Below are positions 15,132-24,194 of a DNA stretch of 48,034 bases, one piece after another. The first letter of the stretch is position 1; every line of letters begins with the position of its first letter. The notes beneath the pieces were generated by a model, which did not search any database, was not told the DNA's origin, and worked only from the letters and a program-made list of their open reading frames with translations. The stretch is from an uncultured Nitrospira sp. (lineage in GTDB: Bacteria > Nitrospirota > Nitrospiria > Nitrospirales > Nitrospiraceae), in assembly GCA_902500755.1 (NCBI GenBank), contig CABVRV010000021.1:1-48034 (forward strand), read 5' to 3'. The position numbers and the translations under genes were made by a program.

Positions 15132-15836
15132 ATGGGACTACAAGCCATGACACTATCATCGGGCCGTGACTCTTTAGCATTTCTCTTCGATCTGGATGGT
15201 ACCCTGGTGGATAGCGTCTATCAGCATGTCCTGGCTTGGCGCGAAGCCATGCAAGGCGCCGGGATTGAGCTGGCCGTGTGGCGGATCCACCGACAGATCG
15301 GTATGAGTGGCGGCCTCATGTTGTCGGCGTTTCTTCGGGAGATCGGGCGAGTTCTCTCGTCGGAAGAAGTTGAACGTATTCAGCGCACCCACGCCGAGGC
15401 CTATCGCCGACAGGCCGGTTCTTTGCGCGTGTTGCCGGGTGCGCTGGAACTGTTGGCGGAGCTGTCGGCGCGTGGCGTGCCGTATGCCATTGCCACCAGT
15501 GGGCGTGTGCAAAGTGCGCAGCCTACCCTCTCACTGTTGAACCTATCCCAGGATGTGCCTGTCGTGACTCGCGATGACGTGCGGCACGCGAAACCGGATC
15601 CGGATCTCTTCCTGGCTGCCGCCCAGCGGCTTAAGGTACCGACGAACCAGTGCGTGATCGTGGGAGACAGCGTCTGGGATATGTTGGCCGCCCGCCGGGC
15701 CTGGGCTTTGGCGGTGGGCGTGCTGTCCGGGGGATACGGGCGCGAGGAGCTTCAGCAGGCCGGCGCGTACAGAGTGTATCAAGATCCCGCCGACCTCTTG
15801 CACCATCTCGACGAGGTGGGAGTGCGATTGAACTGA
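15132..15836 (+). CDS. HAD-superfamily phosphatase, phosphoglycolate phosphatase/beta-phosphoglucomutase type
   Basis: A 234-residue HAD hydrolase. Motif I is FDLDGTLVDS (nucleophile D20, acid D22), motif II AIATSGR, motif III lysine in AKPDPDLF, motif IV VGDSVWDM. A helical type C1 cap lies between motifs I and II. This set fits small-molecule phosphatases such as phosphoglycolate phosphatase; the substrate cannot be chosen from sequence. The start may be 15132 or the in-frame ATG at 15147; neither has a strong ribosome binding site. The coding region begins only 11 bases after the truncated VOC gene, so a deletion may have joined the two. Confidence 0.87.
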   Translation: MGLQAMTLSSGRDSLAFLFDLDGTLVDSVYQHVLAWREAMQGAGIELAVWRIHRQIGMSGGLMLSAFLREIGRVLSSEEVERIQRTHAEAYRRQAGSLRVLPGALELLAELSARGVPYAIATSGRVQSAQPTLSLLNLSQDVPVVTRDDVRHAKPDPDLFLAAAQRLKVPTNQCVIVGDSVWDMLAARRAWALAVGVLSGGYGREELQQAGAYRVYQDPADLLHHLDEVGVRLN

Positions 15837-15889
15837 ACGCCGAAGCGGAAGGAAGCACGGGATAACCGGTACTGTTCCACATGGCCTAA

Positions 15890-16110
15890 GATTCTCTCCT
15901 AGGGTGACCCATTTGACCCGCACCAGATCCTTCACAGAAAGCTCAAGCCCGATCGAGAACATCAAGAGGATGACACTGATCTCGGCAAAGAGCTCGAAAG
16001 CATGCGGTTCCGAGATGGTTAGCCCAGGGGTAAAGGGGCCGATCGCGATACCACCCAGTACATAAGCCGAGCAAGCACGCCACCGGTAACGGCGGCAAGA
16101 AATACCGTCT
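15890..16110 (-). pseudogene. Relic of a CPA2 (KefB/RosB-type) cation/proton antiporter
   Basis: On the minus strand a stretch reads AYVLGGIAIGPFTPGL, then LFAEISVILLMFSIGLELS and KDLVRVKWVTLG, which is the first transmembrane region of CPA2 antiporters. A frameshift near 16068 separates it from VFLAAVTGGVLA, which fits the preceding helix. Similarity ends after about 70 residues and no start codon or remainder (normally more than 500 residues) is present. It is therefore a decayed fragment between the HAD gene and the universal stress protein gene. Confidence 0.75.
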
Positions 16111-16137
16111 ATATTTCACAATTCCCTAAACCGAGCC

Positions 16138-17103
16138 CTATTTGCCGGTACTGTGGTGCGTCGGAGAACGTCTCGTGCCGTTGGTCCCGTTAAACGGGTT
16201 TCCCATCTGAGTCCTCACAGTAAAGACCGGGCATGAGGCTCTTCGAACGACAGCTTCGGCAACACTGCCCAGCATGAGTCGCTTCATGCCGCGACGGCCC
16301 TGGGTTCCAAGGATAATAAGGTCGGCTTTCTGATGTTTCGCCTGACCAAGAATGACTTGAACCGGATTTCCCGTGATCACGACTTGGTCGGTGATGACAT
16401 CATCCATTCGGGACGCCGATATAATCTTCCGGAACTGTTGAGCATAGCGCTTCCTCGATAGGTCATCGATACGAAGTGGCTCCGACTGCAAGGAGCCTGA
16501 GGGTTCGGCGGCATGGAGCAGCACTACCCGCGCGTTCAGCCGTTTTGCCAGCACGACGGTGGTCCGAAGCACGGCCTTAGAAGAAGCAGAAAAATCGGTC
16601 GCCACCAGAAGACGAGATACGTTCAGCCGATACGGATTGGCGAGGATATGCGTAGCAGTGGACGCACGGACCGTAAGGACAGGGCAAGGCGCCTGGCGCA
16701 AGGTGCTCTCTGCAACGCTGCCTAACCGGAGTCGATCCCAGCCGGTCTTCCCGTGAGTTCCCATGACGATAAAGGCAACGTGAGAGCTGTGTGCAACCTC
16801 CAAGATGGAATCCCCAGGAATGCCCACCAGAAGTTTGTAATCAGCCGTGAGGCCGTACTCGTTCGCGAGACGAACTATGCGGCCCAGCTCCAGAAGAGCC
16901 TTCGTCTTCAAGGAGTGAAGGGATCGGCGCGCCGCCGGAGACCACTGCTCAAATTCGGGAGGAGCCTCCACGACATGCAGGACGATGAGACGGAGATTCA
17001 ACAGCAGTGCAAGTTTGAAAGCATATGGAATCACCAGTTTCGCCTGCGCCGAAAGATCGGTCGCCGCGAGAATCGTTCGTTTTGGCTGTCCTACGGTTCT
17101 CAT
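16138..17103 (-). CDS. Tandem universal stress protein (two UspA domains)
   Basis: A 321-residue protein with two UspA-type domains, residues about 8-148 and 162-300. Each ends in the ATP-binding loop G-x2-G-x9-G-S: GTHGKTGWDRLRLGS and GTQGRRGMKRLMLGS. Both are intact, so nucleotide binding is likely in each half. Such tandem proteins respond to energy, redox or osmotic stress. A short Asn/Thr/Arg-rich tail follows. The gene is 222 bases downstream of the CPA1 antiporter gene on the same strand, and the CPA2 relic lies on its other side, so a stress/ion-homeostasis group is plausible. Confidence 0.92.
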   Translation of the reverse strand: MRTVGQPKRTILAATDLSAQAKLVIPYAFKLALLLNLRLIVLHVVEAPPEFEQWSPAARRSLHSLKTKALLELGRIVRLANEYGLTADYKLLVGIPGDSILEVAHSSHVAFIVMGTHGKTGWDRLRLGSVAESTLRQAPCPVLTVRASTATHILANPYRLNVSRLLVATDFSASSKAVLRTTVVLAKRLNARVVLLHAAEPSGSLQSEPLRIDDLSRKRYAQQFRKIISASRMDDVITDQVVITGNPVQVILGQAKHQKADLIILGTQGRRGMKRLMLGSVAEAVVRRASCPVFTVRTQMGNPFNGTNGTRRSPTHHSTGK

Positions 17104-17324
17104 GCTTTTCGCTCATCCGACAGACGCAGCCTGCGTCCGTATGACGCCGGTGCTGCTGCGAACGGAGCCCACATGGTGCAGAACATCATTGCGGAGGGCT
17201 TTGATATAGTTCAACCATTCCGCTCAGGTCAACCGCCGGAGAGTGATACCTGCCGTCAGCTCCTCGAAGGGAAGCTGTGGGCTAAAACTAATCTCACAAT
17301 TGGAATGCGACAAGCTCTCGGTTT

Positions 17325-18839
17325 CTATACGACCTCGACGCCTCCGCCATCCGGAGGTTCCTCGGGCGGCGGAGGCTGATGTCGGCTTTCGAGAATCGAC
17401 CGCAATCGGAGAAAGGAAAATTGGTCAGTAAATGCAAGAAGAAAATCGTTGGCCTGCAACACGGCCGTCCCGTCCGGAACAAAACACTTACCGTTTCGAG
17501 CGATCAGGAGTATGAAAGCGCTTTTCGGTAGGCCCAGATCAAGCAATCGCTGCCCGATCGCCCAGGAGTGTTCCGGAATCCGCACTTCGAGGAGCCCGCT
17601 CTTGAGGCTGGTCGGCGCATCCCATATCGGTGAAGACTCCTTGCGCGGCGCCAACGGCTCATCGACGTCCAGCCAACGGGCTACGATCGGGATTGAGGTG
17701 CCCTGCAACAACACCGATGTCAGAACGATGAAAAAAACCAGATGAAAAGTTGTAATAGCCTGAGGGACCTCCGCGAGAAGCGGAAAGGTGGCCAGAATAA
17801 TCGGCACGGCCCCTCGCAATCCCACCCAGGCGACCATGGTTTTCTCTTTCATGCTGAGATGCGTAAACGCCAAGGTCGCAAAGACAGCCACAGGACGGGC
17901 AATGAACATCAGGAACAACGCCAAGAGCAGCCCTGTGCCGGCGATGGGTACGAGCTGCGCAGGGAAGACCTGCAACCCTAGAGCCAGGAACATGCTGATC
18001 TGCATGAGCCAGGCCAGTCCGTCGTGGAACCGGATCAGACTTCGTTTATGGACGAATTCGCTGTTTCCCATCATGAGGCCGGCCAGATATACGGCCAGAA
18101 ATCCATTTCCGCCAAGCCATGTGCTCCCGCTGTAGGTGAAGAGCACGAGCGACAAGGTGAGAACAGGATAGAGCCCCTCATATTCAAGGCGTAGCCGGTT
18201 CACCAGCAACACCATCAACTTGCCTACCCCGTACCCGATGGCTCCGCCGAGGACCATTTGCCGTATGAACATCGGCACCAGGTCGAACGGTGAATCGGAA
18301 GCTCCTGTGATCAGGGAAATCATGCCGATGGTGAGAAAGACTGCCATCGGATCGTTGCTACCGGACTCGAGTTCGAGCAAAGGTTTCAAGGTGCCGCGCA
18401 GGCTTACGTAGCGTGAACGCATCACGGCAAACACCGCCGCGGCATCGGTCGAGGACACGATCGCGCCGATGAGGAGTCCTTCTAACCATGACATCTGCAA
18501 CGCTGTGGTCGCGAACCAACCGACTAGTCCAGCTGTCACGGCGACTCCTAAGGTCGACAGGCCCACCCCAATTCCCAACACTTTCCGCACGGTCGCCCAC
18601 TCGGTGTCCATGCCGCCGGCAAACAGGATGAAGGTGAGCGCCACAACGCCAAGAGACTGGGCCAACCAGGGATCGTCGAAATGTATGCCACCTGGACCGT
18701 CCGACCCCGCCAGCATTCCGATACCAAGGAACAATAAGAGCGCTGGGATGCCCATATTGCCAAACGCCTTACTTGCGATGACGCTCAGCAGCAGGAGTCC
18801 GGAAGCAGCGAGCAGGATAAGCTCGATCGGCAGTATCAT
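17325..18839 (-). CDS. CPA1-family K+(Na+)/H+ antiporter, CvrA/NhaP2-like
   Basis: A 504-residue integral membrane protein with about 12-13 transmembrane segments, covering residues 1-390. The ion-binding segment AIVSSTDAAAVFAVM and the SGSNDPMAVFL motif are the family hallmarks; VGLRGAVPIILATFPL near 345 is also conserved. A cytosolic TrkA_C-like domain follows (residues about 410-485, LEVRIPEHSWAIGQRLLDLGLP), as in NhaP2/CvrA antiporters. The last 18 residues are an unusual Pro/Gly-rich tail. Likely role: pH, K+ or Na+ homeostasis at the cytoplasmic membrane. The name cvrA or nhaP2 is plausible but not certain. Confidence 0.9.
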   Translation of the reverse strand: MILPIELILLAASGLLLLSVIASKAFGNMGIPALLLFLGIGMLAGSDGPGGIHFDDPWLAQSLGVVALTFILFAGGMDTEWATVRKVLGIGVGLSTLGVAVTAGLVGWFATTALQMSWLEGLLIGAIVSSTDAAAVFAVMRSRYVSLRGTLKPLLELESGSNDPMAVFLTIGMISLITGASDSPFDLVPMFIRQMVLGGAIGYGVGKLMVLLVNRLRLEYEGLYPVLTLSLVLFTYSGSTWLGGNGFLAVYLAGLMMGNSEFVHKRSLIRFHDGLAWLMQISMFLALGLQVFPAQLVPIAGTGLLLALFLMFIARPVAVFATLAFTHLSMKEKTMVAWVGLRGAVPIILATFPLLAEVPQAITTFHLVFFIVLTSVLLQGTSIPIVARWLDVDEPLAPRKESSPIWDAPTSLKSGLLEVRIPEHSWAIGQRLLDLGLPKSAFILLIARNGKCFVPDGTAVLQANDFLLAFTDQFSFLRLRSILESRHQPPPPEEPPDGGGVEVV

Positions 18840-19254
18840 GTCTTCTTACCTACCATGGCTCGCGCGTTCCTCATCAGCACGAGACGCCCGGCTCGCATAC
18901 GGAACGTTCAACCATACACTTGCTTGAGCAAGATGGTTTTTGAAGTGATGGCGTCGGAGGATATCTTCTTATGCCTTCTTATGCGAACCCCATTCGCAAT
19001 TGATCCGCTATGGTCGAGTAGTAGCAAGATCACACGAGACCGGAGAACGAAAGTACCATAGACCGGTCAATAATACCCGTTGTCCCATAAATCAATCACC
19101 ATGAACCAATACTGGTCGAGTTAGATCAGAAGGGAGGGAAGCGATCAGAGAACCGCGCAAGGGAAGGGTGTGAAGTGCGTAACGAAAACGTTATACTTCA
19201 GCCCCGTAGTCTGATCAGCAGTCTGATCTTGACCAATGGCAGAAGGAGGACGAC
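18840..19254. other. Divergent intergenic region with a direct repeat
   Basis: This 415-base region separates the minus-strand antiporter from the plus-strand CDGSH gene and must hold both promoters. A plus-strand open frame at 18855-19061 has no ribosome binding site and no protein-like composition, so I reject it. The 9-base AGTCTGATC occurs twice, at 19208-19216 and 19220-19228 (12-base period), just before the CDGSH ribosome binding site; GATCAG also appears near 19125 and 19145. This could be a regulator site. No hairpin terminator or RNA gene was seen. Confidence 0.4.
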
Positions 19255-19491
19255 ATGGGACAACCACGTATTGCAGCGAAGGAGCCATCTGTGATTTCCT
19301 TGGAGGCAGGAACCTACTATTGGTGTTCCTGTGGGCGTTCAAGGGACCAGCCGTTTTGTGACGGCTCTCACCAGGGAACCGGATTTGAGCCGGTTGAATT
19401 TATCATGAATGAGACGAAGGAAGTCGCCTTGTGCCAGTGCAAGCACACAAAGACTCCACCGTTCTGCGACGGCACGCACCAAACACTCTGA
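19255..19491 (+). CDS. Double CDGSH iron-sulfur protein
   Basis: A 78-residue protein with two CDGSH motifs, each a [2Fe-2S] site with three Cys and one His: C24, C26, C35, H39 and C60, C62, C71, H75 (second copy reads CDGTH). Two tandem motifs in one short chain are typical of bacterial mitoNEET-type proteins, which transfer clusters or electrons and are sensitive to redox state. A very strong ribosome binding site (AGAAGGAGGACGAC) fixes the start. No membrane anchor is present, so it should be cytosolic. Confidence 0.93.
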   Translation: MGQPRIAAKEPSVISLEAGTYYWCSCGRSRDQPFCDGSHQGTGFEPVEFIMNETKEVALCQCKHTKTPPFCDGTHQTL

Positions 19492-19550
19492 CGGCGTGAT
19501 TCCCTCGGAGATCGTCCGCTTGCCTGCCATGACCCCTTGAGCCGTGGTCG

Positions 19551-21116
19551 GTGGATGGTCCATACTGCCTGCGTATGAATAGGCAGGCCATATCTCCCTG
19601 TGAGGATCTTGCGGAGCGATATCAGGCGCTTCTCGAAGTGGCACAGGCGATTTCTGCTCAGCGAGATCTCCATCAACTGTTTCGCGATCTCGCCCACCGG
19701 CTTCCTCGGGTTGTTCAAGTCAATTTCGTGGATCTCTCCTTGTATGATCCTACTCAGAAAGTCATGCGTCTACATACGATTCAGGCCAATGTGCCGGCGG
19801 ACCTCGTGGGAGGGCATGAAGTCCCGATCGACGACTGCCCTGCTGGGTTGGTATGGCAACAACAACAGCCGCTCCTCGTGCCGAAGTTGACGGAGGAGCG
19901 CCGTTGGCCAATGGTCATCGGCCATATGATGGAAGATGGGACGCAGTCATTGTGCTTCGTTCCGCTCACGACGGCGAGAGGGCGGTTAGGCGCCATGGGG
20001 TTCATGAGCTTGCAGGGTGAAGCGTATAGCGATGCGGATATCCAGTTTCTGCAACAAGTCGCTCAACAAGTAGCTGTCGCGGTCGAAAATGCGCTGGCTT
20101 TTCAGGAGATTGCCGAACTCAAGGATAAGCTCGCAAAAGAAAAACTTTATCTCGAAGAAGAGATACGAACTGAGCACGAGTTTGAAGACATCATCGGTGA
20201 GAGCAATCCGTTGAGGAATGTGCTGAAACAAGTCGAAGTGGTGGCTCCGACCGATTCCACCGTCTTGATTCAAGGGGAGACGGGGACCGGCAAGGAACTC
20301 ATTGCCCGCGCGATCCATCGTTTGAGCACCAGAGCAGAGCGGACGTTCGTCAAACTGAACTGCGCGGCCATTCCGACCGGGTTATTGGAGAGCGAACTCT
20401 TCGGGCATGAGCGAGGAGCCTTCACCGGGGCGATTGCGCAGAAAGCCGGTCGATTTGAACTGGCTGATAAAGGCACGATCTTCCTCGATGAGGTCGGGGA
20501 GATCCCGTTAGAGTTACAATCCAAACTGCTGCGCGTCTTGCAGGAGCAAGAATTTGAACGGCTGGGCAGCACCAAGACCATTCGAGTCAACGTGCGGCTG
20601 ATTGCCGCGACCAACCGGGATCTCAAGGGGTTGGTGGAGACCAAATCGTTTCGTAGCGACCTGTATTACCGGTTGAATGTGTTTCCGATCACCTTGCCGC
20701 CGCTACGTGAACGTCCGGAAGATATTCCCATCCTCGTCCGTTATTTTACCCAGCACTATGCCGTTCGCATGAAAAAGAACATCCAAACGGTTCCCGCCAA
20801 AACGCTCGACATGCTTTCCCGATATGCCTGGCCTGGAAATGTTCGTGAACTCGAAAACATCGTCGAACGTTCCGTCATCCTCACGCATGGAACGGATCTC
20901 CAGGTGCCGATCAGTGAACTCCAGACGGAGAGCCGTCATGCCACCATCTCCGCAACAACGCTCGAAGAGGCCGAGCGTGAACAGATCGTGCGCGCTTTGC
21001 GCGAAACGAAATGGGTCATCGGCGGCTCAGCGGGTGCGGCGGTGCGGTTAGGCCTGAAGCGAACGACTCTCCAATCCAAAATGCAGAAGCTCGGCATCAC
21101 ACGCTCTCAGGCATGA
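19551..21116 (+). CDS. Sigma-54-dependent transcriptional activator with GAF sensor domain
   Basis: A 521-residue enhancer-binding protein of the FhlA/NorR-like architecture. An N-terminal GAF domain (about 30-185) is followed by a coiled linker, then the AAA+ domain: Walker A GETGTGKE at 242-249, GAFTGA loop (sigma-54 contact) at 289-294, Walker B IFLDEVGE at 310-317. A Fis-type helix-turn-helix closes the protein (from about 480, [21 protein letters not shown]). The GAF ligand is unknown. Start may be 19551 or ATG 19575, which lies inside a small inverted repeat (GCCTGC/GCAGGC). No convincing -24/-12 promoter was found close by, so its targets are unknown. Confidence 0.93.
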   Translation: MDGPYCLRMNRQAISPCEDLAERYQALLEVAQAISAQRDLHQLFRDLAHRLPRVVQVNFVDLSLYDPTQKVMRLHTIQANVPADLVGGHEVPIDDCPAGLVWQQQQPLLVPKLTEERRWPMVIGHMMEDGTQSLCFVPLTTARGRLGAMGFMSLQGEAYSDADIQFLQQVAQQVAVAVENALAFQEIAELKDKLAKEKLYLEEEIRTEHEFEDIIGESNPLRNVLKQVEVVAPTDSTVLIQGETGTGKELIARAIHRLSTRAERTFVKLNCAAIPTGLLESELFGHERGAFTGAIAQKAGRFELADKGTIFLDEVGEIPLELQSKLLRVLQEQEFERLGSTKTIRVNVRLIAATNRDLKGLVETKSFRSDLYYRLNVFPITLPPLRERPEDIPILVRYFTQHYAVRMKKNIQTVPAKTLDMLSRYAWPGNVRELENIVERSVILTHGTDLQVPISELQTESRHATISATTLEEAEREQIVRALRETKWVIGGSAGAAVRLGLKRTTLQSKMQKLGITRSQA

Positions 21117-21300
21117 CGAATCATTGATGGAGCTTTTGTTCTTTTCCTCTTTGACAGTTCTCTTAGGCGCACAGGCATTCAGTAGAAATCATAGAAATGG
21201 TCAGTGCTATCGACGCACAGTGGTTCATTGAAGGATGTGCGGCCTCGGCTTGATGCATTCCCGAATTCAACCTCCCAACCAGACGGAAAGGAGACACTCA

Positions 21301-22131
21301 ATGAGTATGGTCACCACCAAAGACGGCGTCGAGATCTTCTACAAGGACTGGGGTCCCAGGAACGCGCAGCCCATCGTCTTCCATCACGGCTGGCCGCTCT
21401 GCGCCGACGACTGGGACACGCAGATGCTCTACTTCGTGGAGAAAGGGTATCGCGTCATTGCGCATGACCGGCGCGGCCATGGCCGATCGAGCCAGGTCAC
21501 CGATGGTCACGACATGGACCACTATGCCGCGGATGCCGCCGCGGTCGTCGCGCATCTCGGTCTACGCGACGCCATCCACATTGGCCATTCGACCGGCGGT
21601 GGCGAGGCGACGCACTATGTCGCCCACCACGGTAAGGGCCGTGTCGCAAAGCTGGTGCTCATCGGCGCGGTGCCGCCGATCATGGTGAAGACGACCGCCA
21701 ATCCGGGCGGTTTGCCTATTGAGGTCTTTGATAACTTCCGGCGACAACTCGCCGTCAACCGGGCGCAGTTCTATCGCGATGTCGCAAGCGGCCCCTTTTA
21801 CGGTTACAACAGACCGGGCGCGAAGGTGTCCCAGGCCGTGATCGAGAACTGGTGGCGCCAGGGTATGATGGGCGGTGCGAAAGCGCATTACGACGGCATC
21901 AAGGCCTTCTCGGAAACCGACTTCACCGAGGACCTAAAACTCATCGACGTGCTGACGCTCGTCATGCATGGCGACGATGACCAGATCGTGCCGATCGCCG
22001 ATTCCGCGCAGCTTTCGGCGAAGCTCCTCAAGAAGGGCACCCTGAAGGTCTACGAGAAATTCCCGCATGGCATGTGCACCACCCACGCTGATGTCATCAA
22101 CGGGGATCTTCTCGCCTTCATCGAGAGGTGA
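21301..22131 (+). CDS. Alpha/beta hydrolase, cofactor-free haloperoxidase-like
   Basis: A 276-residue alpha/beta hydrolase of the non-heme chloroperoxidase/arylesterase group. The nucleophile elbow is GHSTGGGE with S97; the acid lies in HGDDDQIVP (about D227) and the base in FPHGMCTTH (H256). The [12 protein letters not shown] segment forms the oxyanion side. Family members act as esterases or perhydrolases and can oxidise halides in the presence of carboxylic acids and peroxide; the natural role is usually unknown. GGAAAGGAGACACTCA fixes ATG 21301; an upstream extension to 21235 is unsupported. The gene is very GC-rich compared with its downstream neighbour, hinting at separate origins. Confidence 0.9.
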   Translation: MSMVTTKDGVEIFYKDWGPRNAQPIVFHHGWPLCADDWDTQMLYFVEKGYRVIAHDRRGHGRSSQVTDGHDMDHYAADAAAVVAHLGLRDAIHIGHSTGGGEATHYVAHHGKGRVAKLVLIGAVPPIMVKTTANPGGLPIEVFDNFRRQLAVNRAQFYRDVASGPFYGYNRPGAKVSQAVIENWWRQGMMGGAKAHYDGIKAFSETDFTEDLKLIDVLTLVMHGDDDQIVPIADSAQLSAKLLKKGTLKVYEKFPHGMCTTHADVINGDLLAFIER

Positions 22132-22182
22132 ACGGGCACGCGGGGAAGGTCACTGTAGTCGAGATGAGTGGCTTGATAGACG

Positions 22183-23190
22183 CTATGAATGAGGCAGGCT
22201 AATGACGATTTTTCCTCGTGCTTTGCCGGATTCCGAATATTCGATTGCGGACTGGGAATCAGAAAAAGGAAAAACTTTATCGACAACGGACTTGATCACA
22301 CCCTTGGCAACCAAATCGCTGATTTGTGCGAGTTCATAACCGAGTGATTTCATAAAAATGAAGCGATAGTTGGCGCGTGCTCGTTTAGCCGTTCTATGTA
22401 CCCGTAATCCGGCAGCGCCCAAAATAATGGATTTCCAGAAACCTAAACCCATATCCTGAGCGGTGCGATAATCAGGCGTTCCAGCAATGGAGACGACCCA
22501 TCCGCCAGGTTTGATAACCGAGAAGGCCTTATTAAGAGATTCTCCGCCAAGAGTATCAAAGACGACATCCAAATTAGAAACGACCTCTTCAAACTTTTCG
22601 TTCTGGTAATTAATGACGTGATCGGCCCCTAAGCTTCTCACGAATTCTTCGTTCTTACCGCTCGTGGTAGTCCAAACTTCCGCACCAATATGTTTTGCAA
22701 GCTGAATGGCAAAAGTGCCGATTCCGCCGGAGCCGGCTTGAATCAAAACTTTTTGGCGGGGGTTAATTTTTGCGACATCCAGAAGTGCTTGCCAACTTGT
22801 TAAACCCACTAAAGGAAGGCTTGCGGCTTCTTGAAAGGTAACGTTTGAGGGCATGAGTGCAACTTCGCTCTGATCAATCGCGATGAGTTCGGCAAATGTA
22901 CCGATTCTCCCATTTCTAGGGCGAGAAAAAACTCGATCTCCGGCTTTTAACTTTGTCACACGGTTGCCGACTTGAACGACTTCGCCGGAGCAATCATGTC
23001 CAAGAATAAGAGGAAAATGATAGGGTCTTAAGAAACGTAATTTACCGTCACGCACTTTGAAGTCGATAGGGTTCACACTAGCGGCACAAACTTGCACCAA
23101 AACATCATTTGGCCCAGGAGTCGGTGGCGGCAATTCCCCCAGTTTCAAAGTTTGGCTATGTCCATATCTCTCAATAAAGGCAGCGATCAT
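22183..23190 (-). CDS. Zinc-independent MDR oxidoreductase, quinone-reductase-like
   Basis: A medium-chain dehydrogenase/reductase of about 335 residues. The catalytic domain carries GHDCSGEVVQVG and PIDFKVRDG; the cofactor domain has AGSGGIGTFAIQLAKHIGA (glycine-rich loop). No structural-zinc cysteine cluster is visible, which fits the quinone oxidoreductase/enoyl reductase branch using NADPH. Start is uncertain: ATG at 23190 or TTG at 23214, neither with a good ribosome binding site. Its sequence is clearly more AT-rich than the genes on both sides, suggesting recent transfer. It converges with the hydrolase gene, 51 bases apart. Confidence 0.87.
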   Translation of the reverse strand: MIAAFIERYGHSQTLKLGELPPPTPGPNDVLVQVCAASVNPIDFKVRDGKLRFLRPYHFPLILGHDCSGEVVQVGNRVTKLKAGDRVFSRPRNGRIGTFAELIAIDQSEVALMPSNVTFQEAASLPLVGLTSWQALLDVAKINPRQKVLIQAGSGGIGTFAIQLAKHIGAEVWTTTSGKNEEFVRSLGADHVINYQNEKFEEVVSNLDVVFDTLGGESLNKAFSVIKPGGWVVSIAGTPDYRTAQDMGLGFWKSIILGAAGLRVHRTAKRARANYRFIFMKSLGYELAQISDLVAKGVIKSVVDKVFPFSDSQSAIEYSESGKARGKIVISLPHS

Positions 23191-23403
23191 GCTTTTCAGA
23201 ATATCTCCCGTCAATAAATCAAATCAATCCGCACTTCGGCGCCTTGAAGTGTCGAAGGATTTGAAGTCGAAGTAAATACTTCATTATGTTGAGAGGAGGC
23301 ATGCGATGATTATCTGGCCTTTCGTTCTAAGGCAGAGTTTTGACCAAAGACTCTTCAAGACGAAAACCTGATGAGCCTAAACGATTAACAAGAAGGAGAT
23401 GAC

Positions 23404-23850
23404 ATGAGTATGACTGGTGGTTTTACAGGAAAGGTCGCGCTCGTGACCGGGGCCGCAAACGGTATCGGCCGCGCGGCGGCGCTGGCGTTCGCCCGCGAGG
23501 GCGCACGCGTGGTAGTGGCGACGTTTCTGAAAAGGGTAATGAAGAAACGGCCTGCGTGATCAAGGATCGCGGCGGACATGCACTCGCCGTTACTTGCGAC
23601 GTGAGGCGGACCGAGGACGTACAGCGGGCAGCCGAAACCATCAAGCCGACGAACACCATCATCAGGATGGCGGTGAGCTGCGTGTGCGGTTCCGATCTGT
23701 AGCCCTACCGTGGCATCGAACGGTCCACGCAGCCCATCCCCATGGAGGCACGAGTACTGCGTGATCGTCGAGGAGGTTGGCGGCGAAGTCCAATCGATCA
23801 AGCGGGACCAGTTGGCTCGTTCCCCTTTTCGGATCATTCATAGTGCCGTC
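23404..23850 (+). pseudogene. Chimeric relic: SDR N terminus joined to a zinc alcohol dehydrogenase fragment
   Basis: An ATG at 23404 with AAGGAG before it starts [16 protein letters not shown], a classical SDR cofactor motif. After about 40 residues a frameshift leads to TGA 23557-23559. In a shifted frame the SDR continues ([19 protein letters not shown], then CDVRRTEDV). Near 23640 it switches without a gap to a zinc-dependent alcohol dehydrogenase (IIRMAVSCVCGSDL), interrupted by TAG where Trp is expected, then PYRGIE, and after another shift GHEYCVIVEEVGGEV. So an internal deletion fused two genes and at least one nonsense and two or three frameshift changes followed. Not functional. Confidence 0.85.
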
Positions 23851-23877
23851 CACTAAAACTCAACATGAGGTGACATC

Positions 23878-24191
23878 ATGGGCAGAATATCAAAAGAAAC
23901 AATGGAAAAGGCCTTGGAGCAGCTCAAGACTATTTCCGAAAAAGACTATGCCAAAGTAAAAGACATGGTCAATGTTGTACGACCTTTTCGAAGTGTGCGC
24001 CTCTCTCGATCGGTGAGGATCTCAAGGAGATGTTTATATTCGCGCCGGATGCACACGTTTGGGAGGACCTGATTCGCGTCGCCTCGCGGGAGTTGATGAT
24101 CCACGATCACCCGCGCATGTCAGACGCACGTGACAGGCTAGGCGTCCTGTTGCATCAGACGCCAAGCCTGCCGCTCTATAAAATGACATGA
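23878..24191 (+). pseudogene. Degenerate small gene of unknown family
   Basis: ATG 23878 with GAGGTGACATC before it begins MGRISKETMEKALEQLKTISEK and runs to 24072, but the second half of this frame is Arg/Ser-rich and not protein-like. Other frames contain protein-like pieces: MLYDLFEVCASL at about 23968-24003 and GEDLKEMFIFAPDAHVWEDL continuing to a stop at 24189-24191. The simplest reading is one gene with two frameshifts. I do not recognise the family. A short real protein of 64 residues remains possible. Confidence 0.45.
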
Positions 24192-24194
24192 GGC

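Noticed and set aside
17743-18927. Plus-strand frames opposite the CPA1 antiporter
   Set aside because: Antisense to a complete 504-residue membrane protein with diagnostic motifs.
18855-19061. Plus-strand open frame in the antiporter/CDGSH intergenic region
   Set aside because: No ribosome binding site, no protein-like pattern, and it begins over the antiporter promoter.
23385-23837. Minus-strand open frames opposite the SDR/ADH relic
   Set aside because: The plus strand gives recognisable dehydrogenase motifs across frames, while the minus frames do not resemble any protein.
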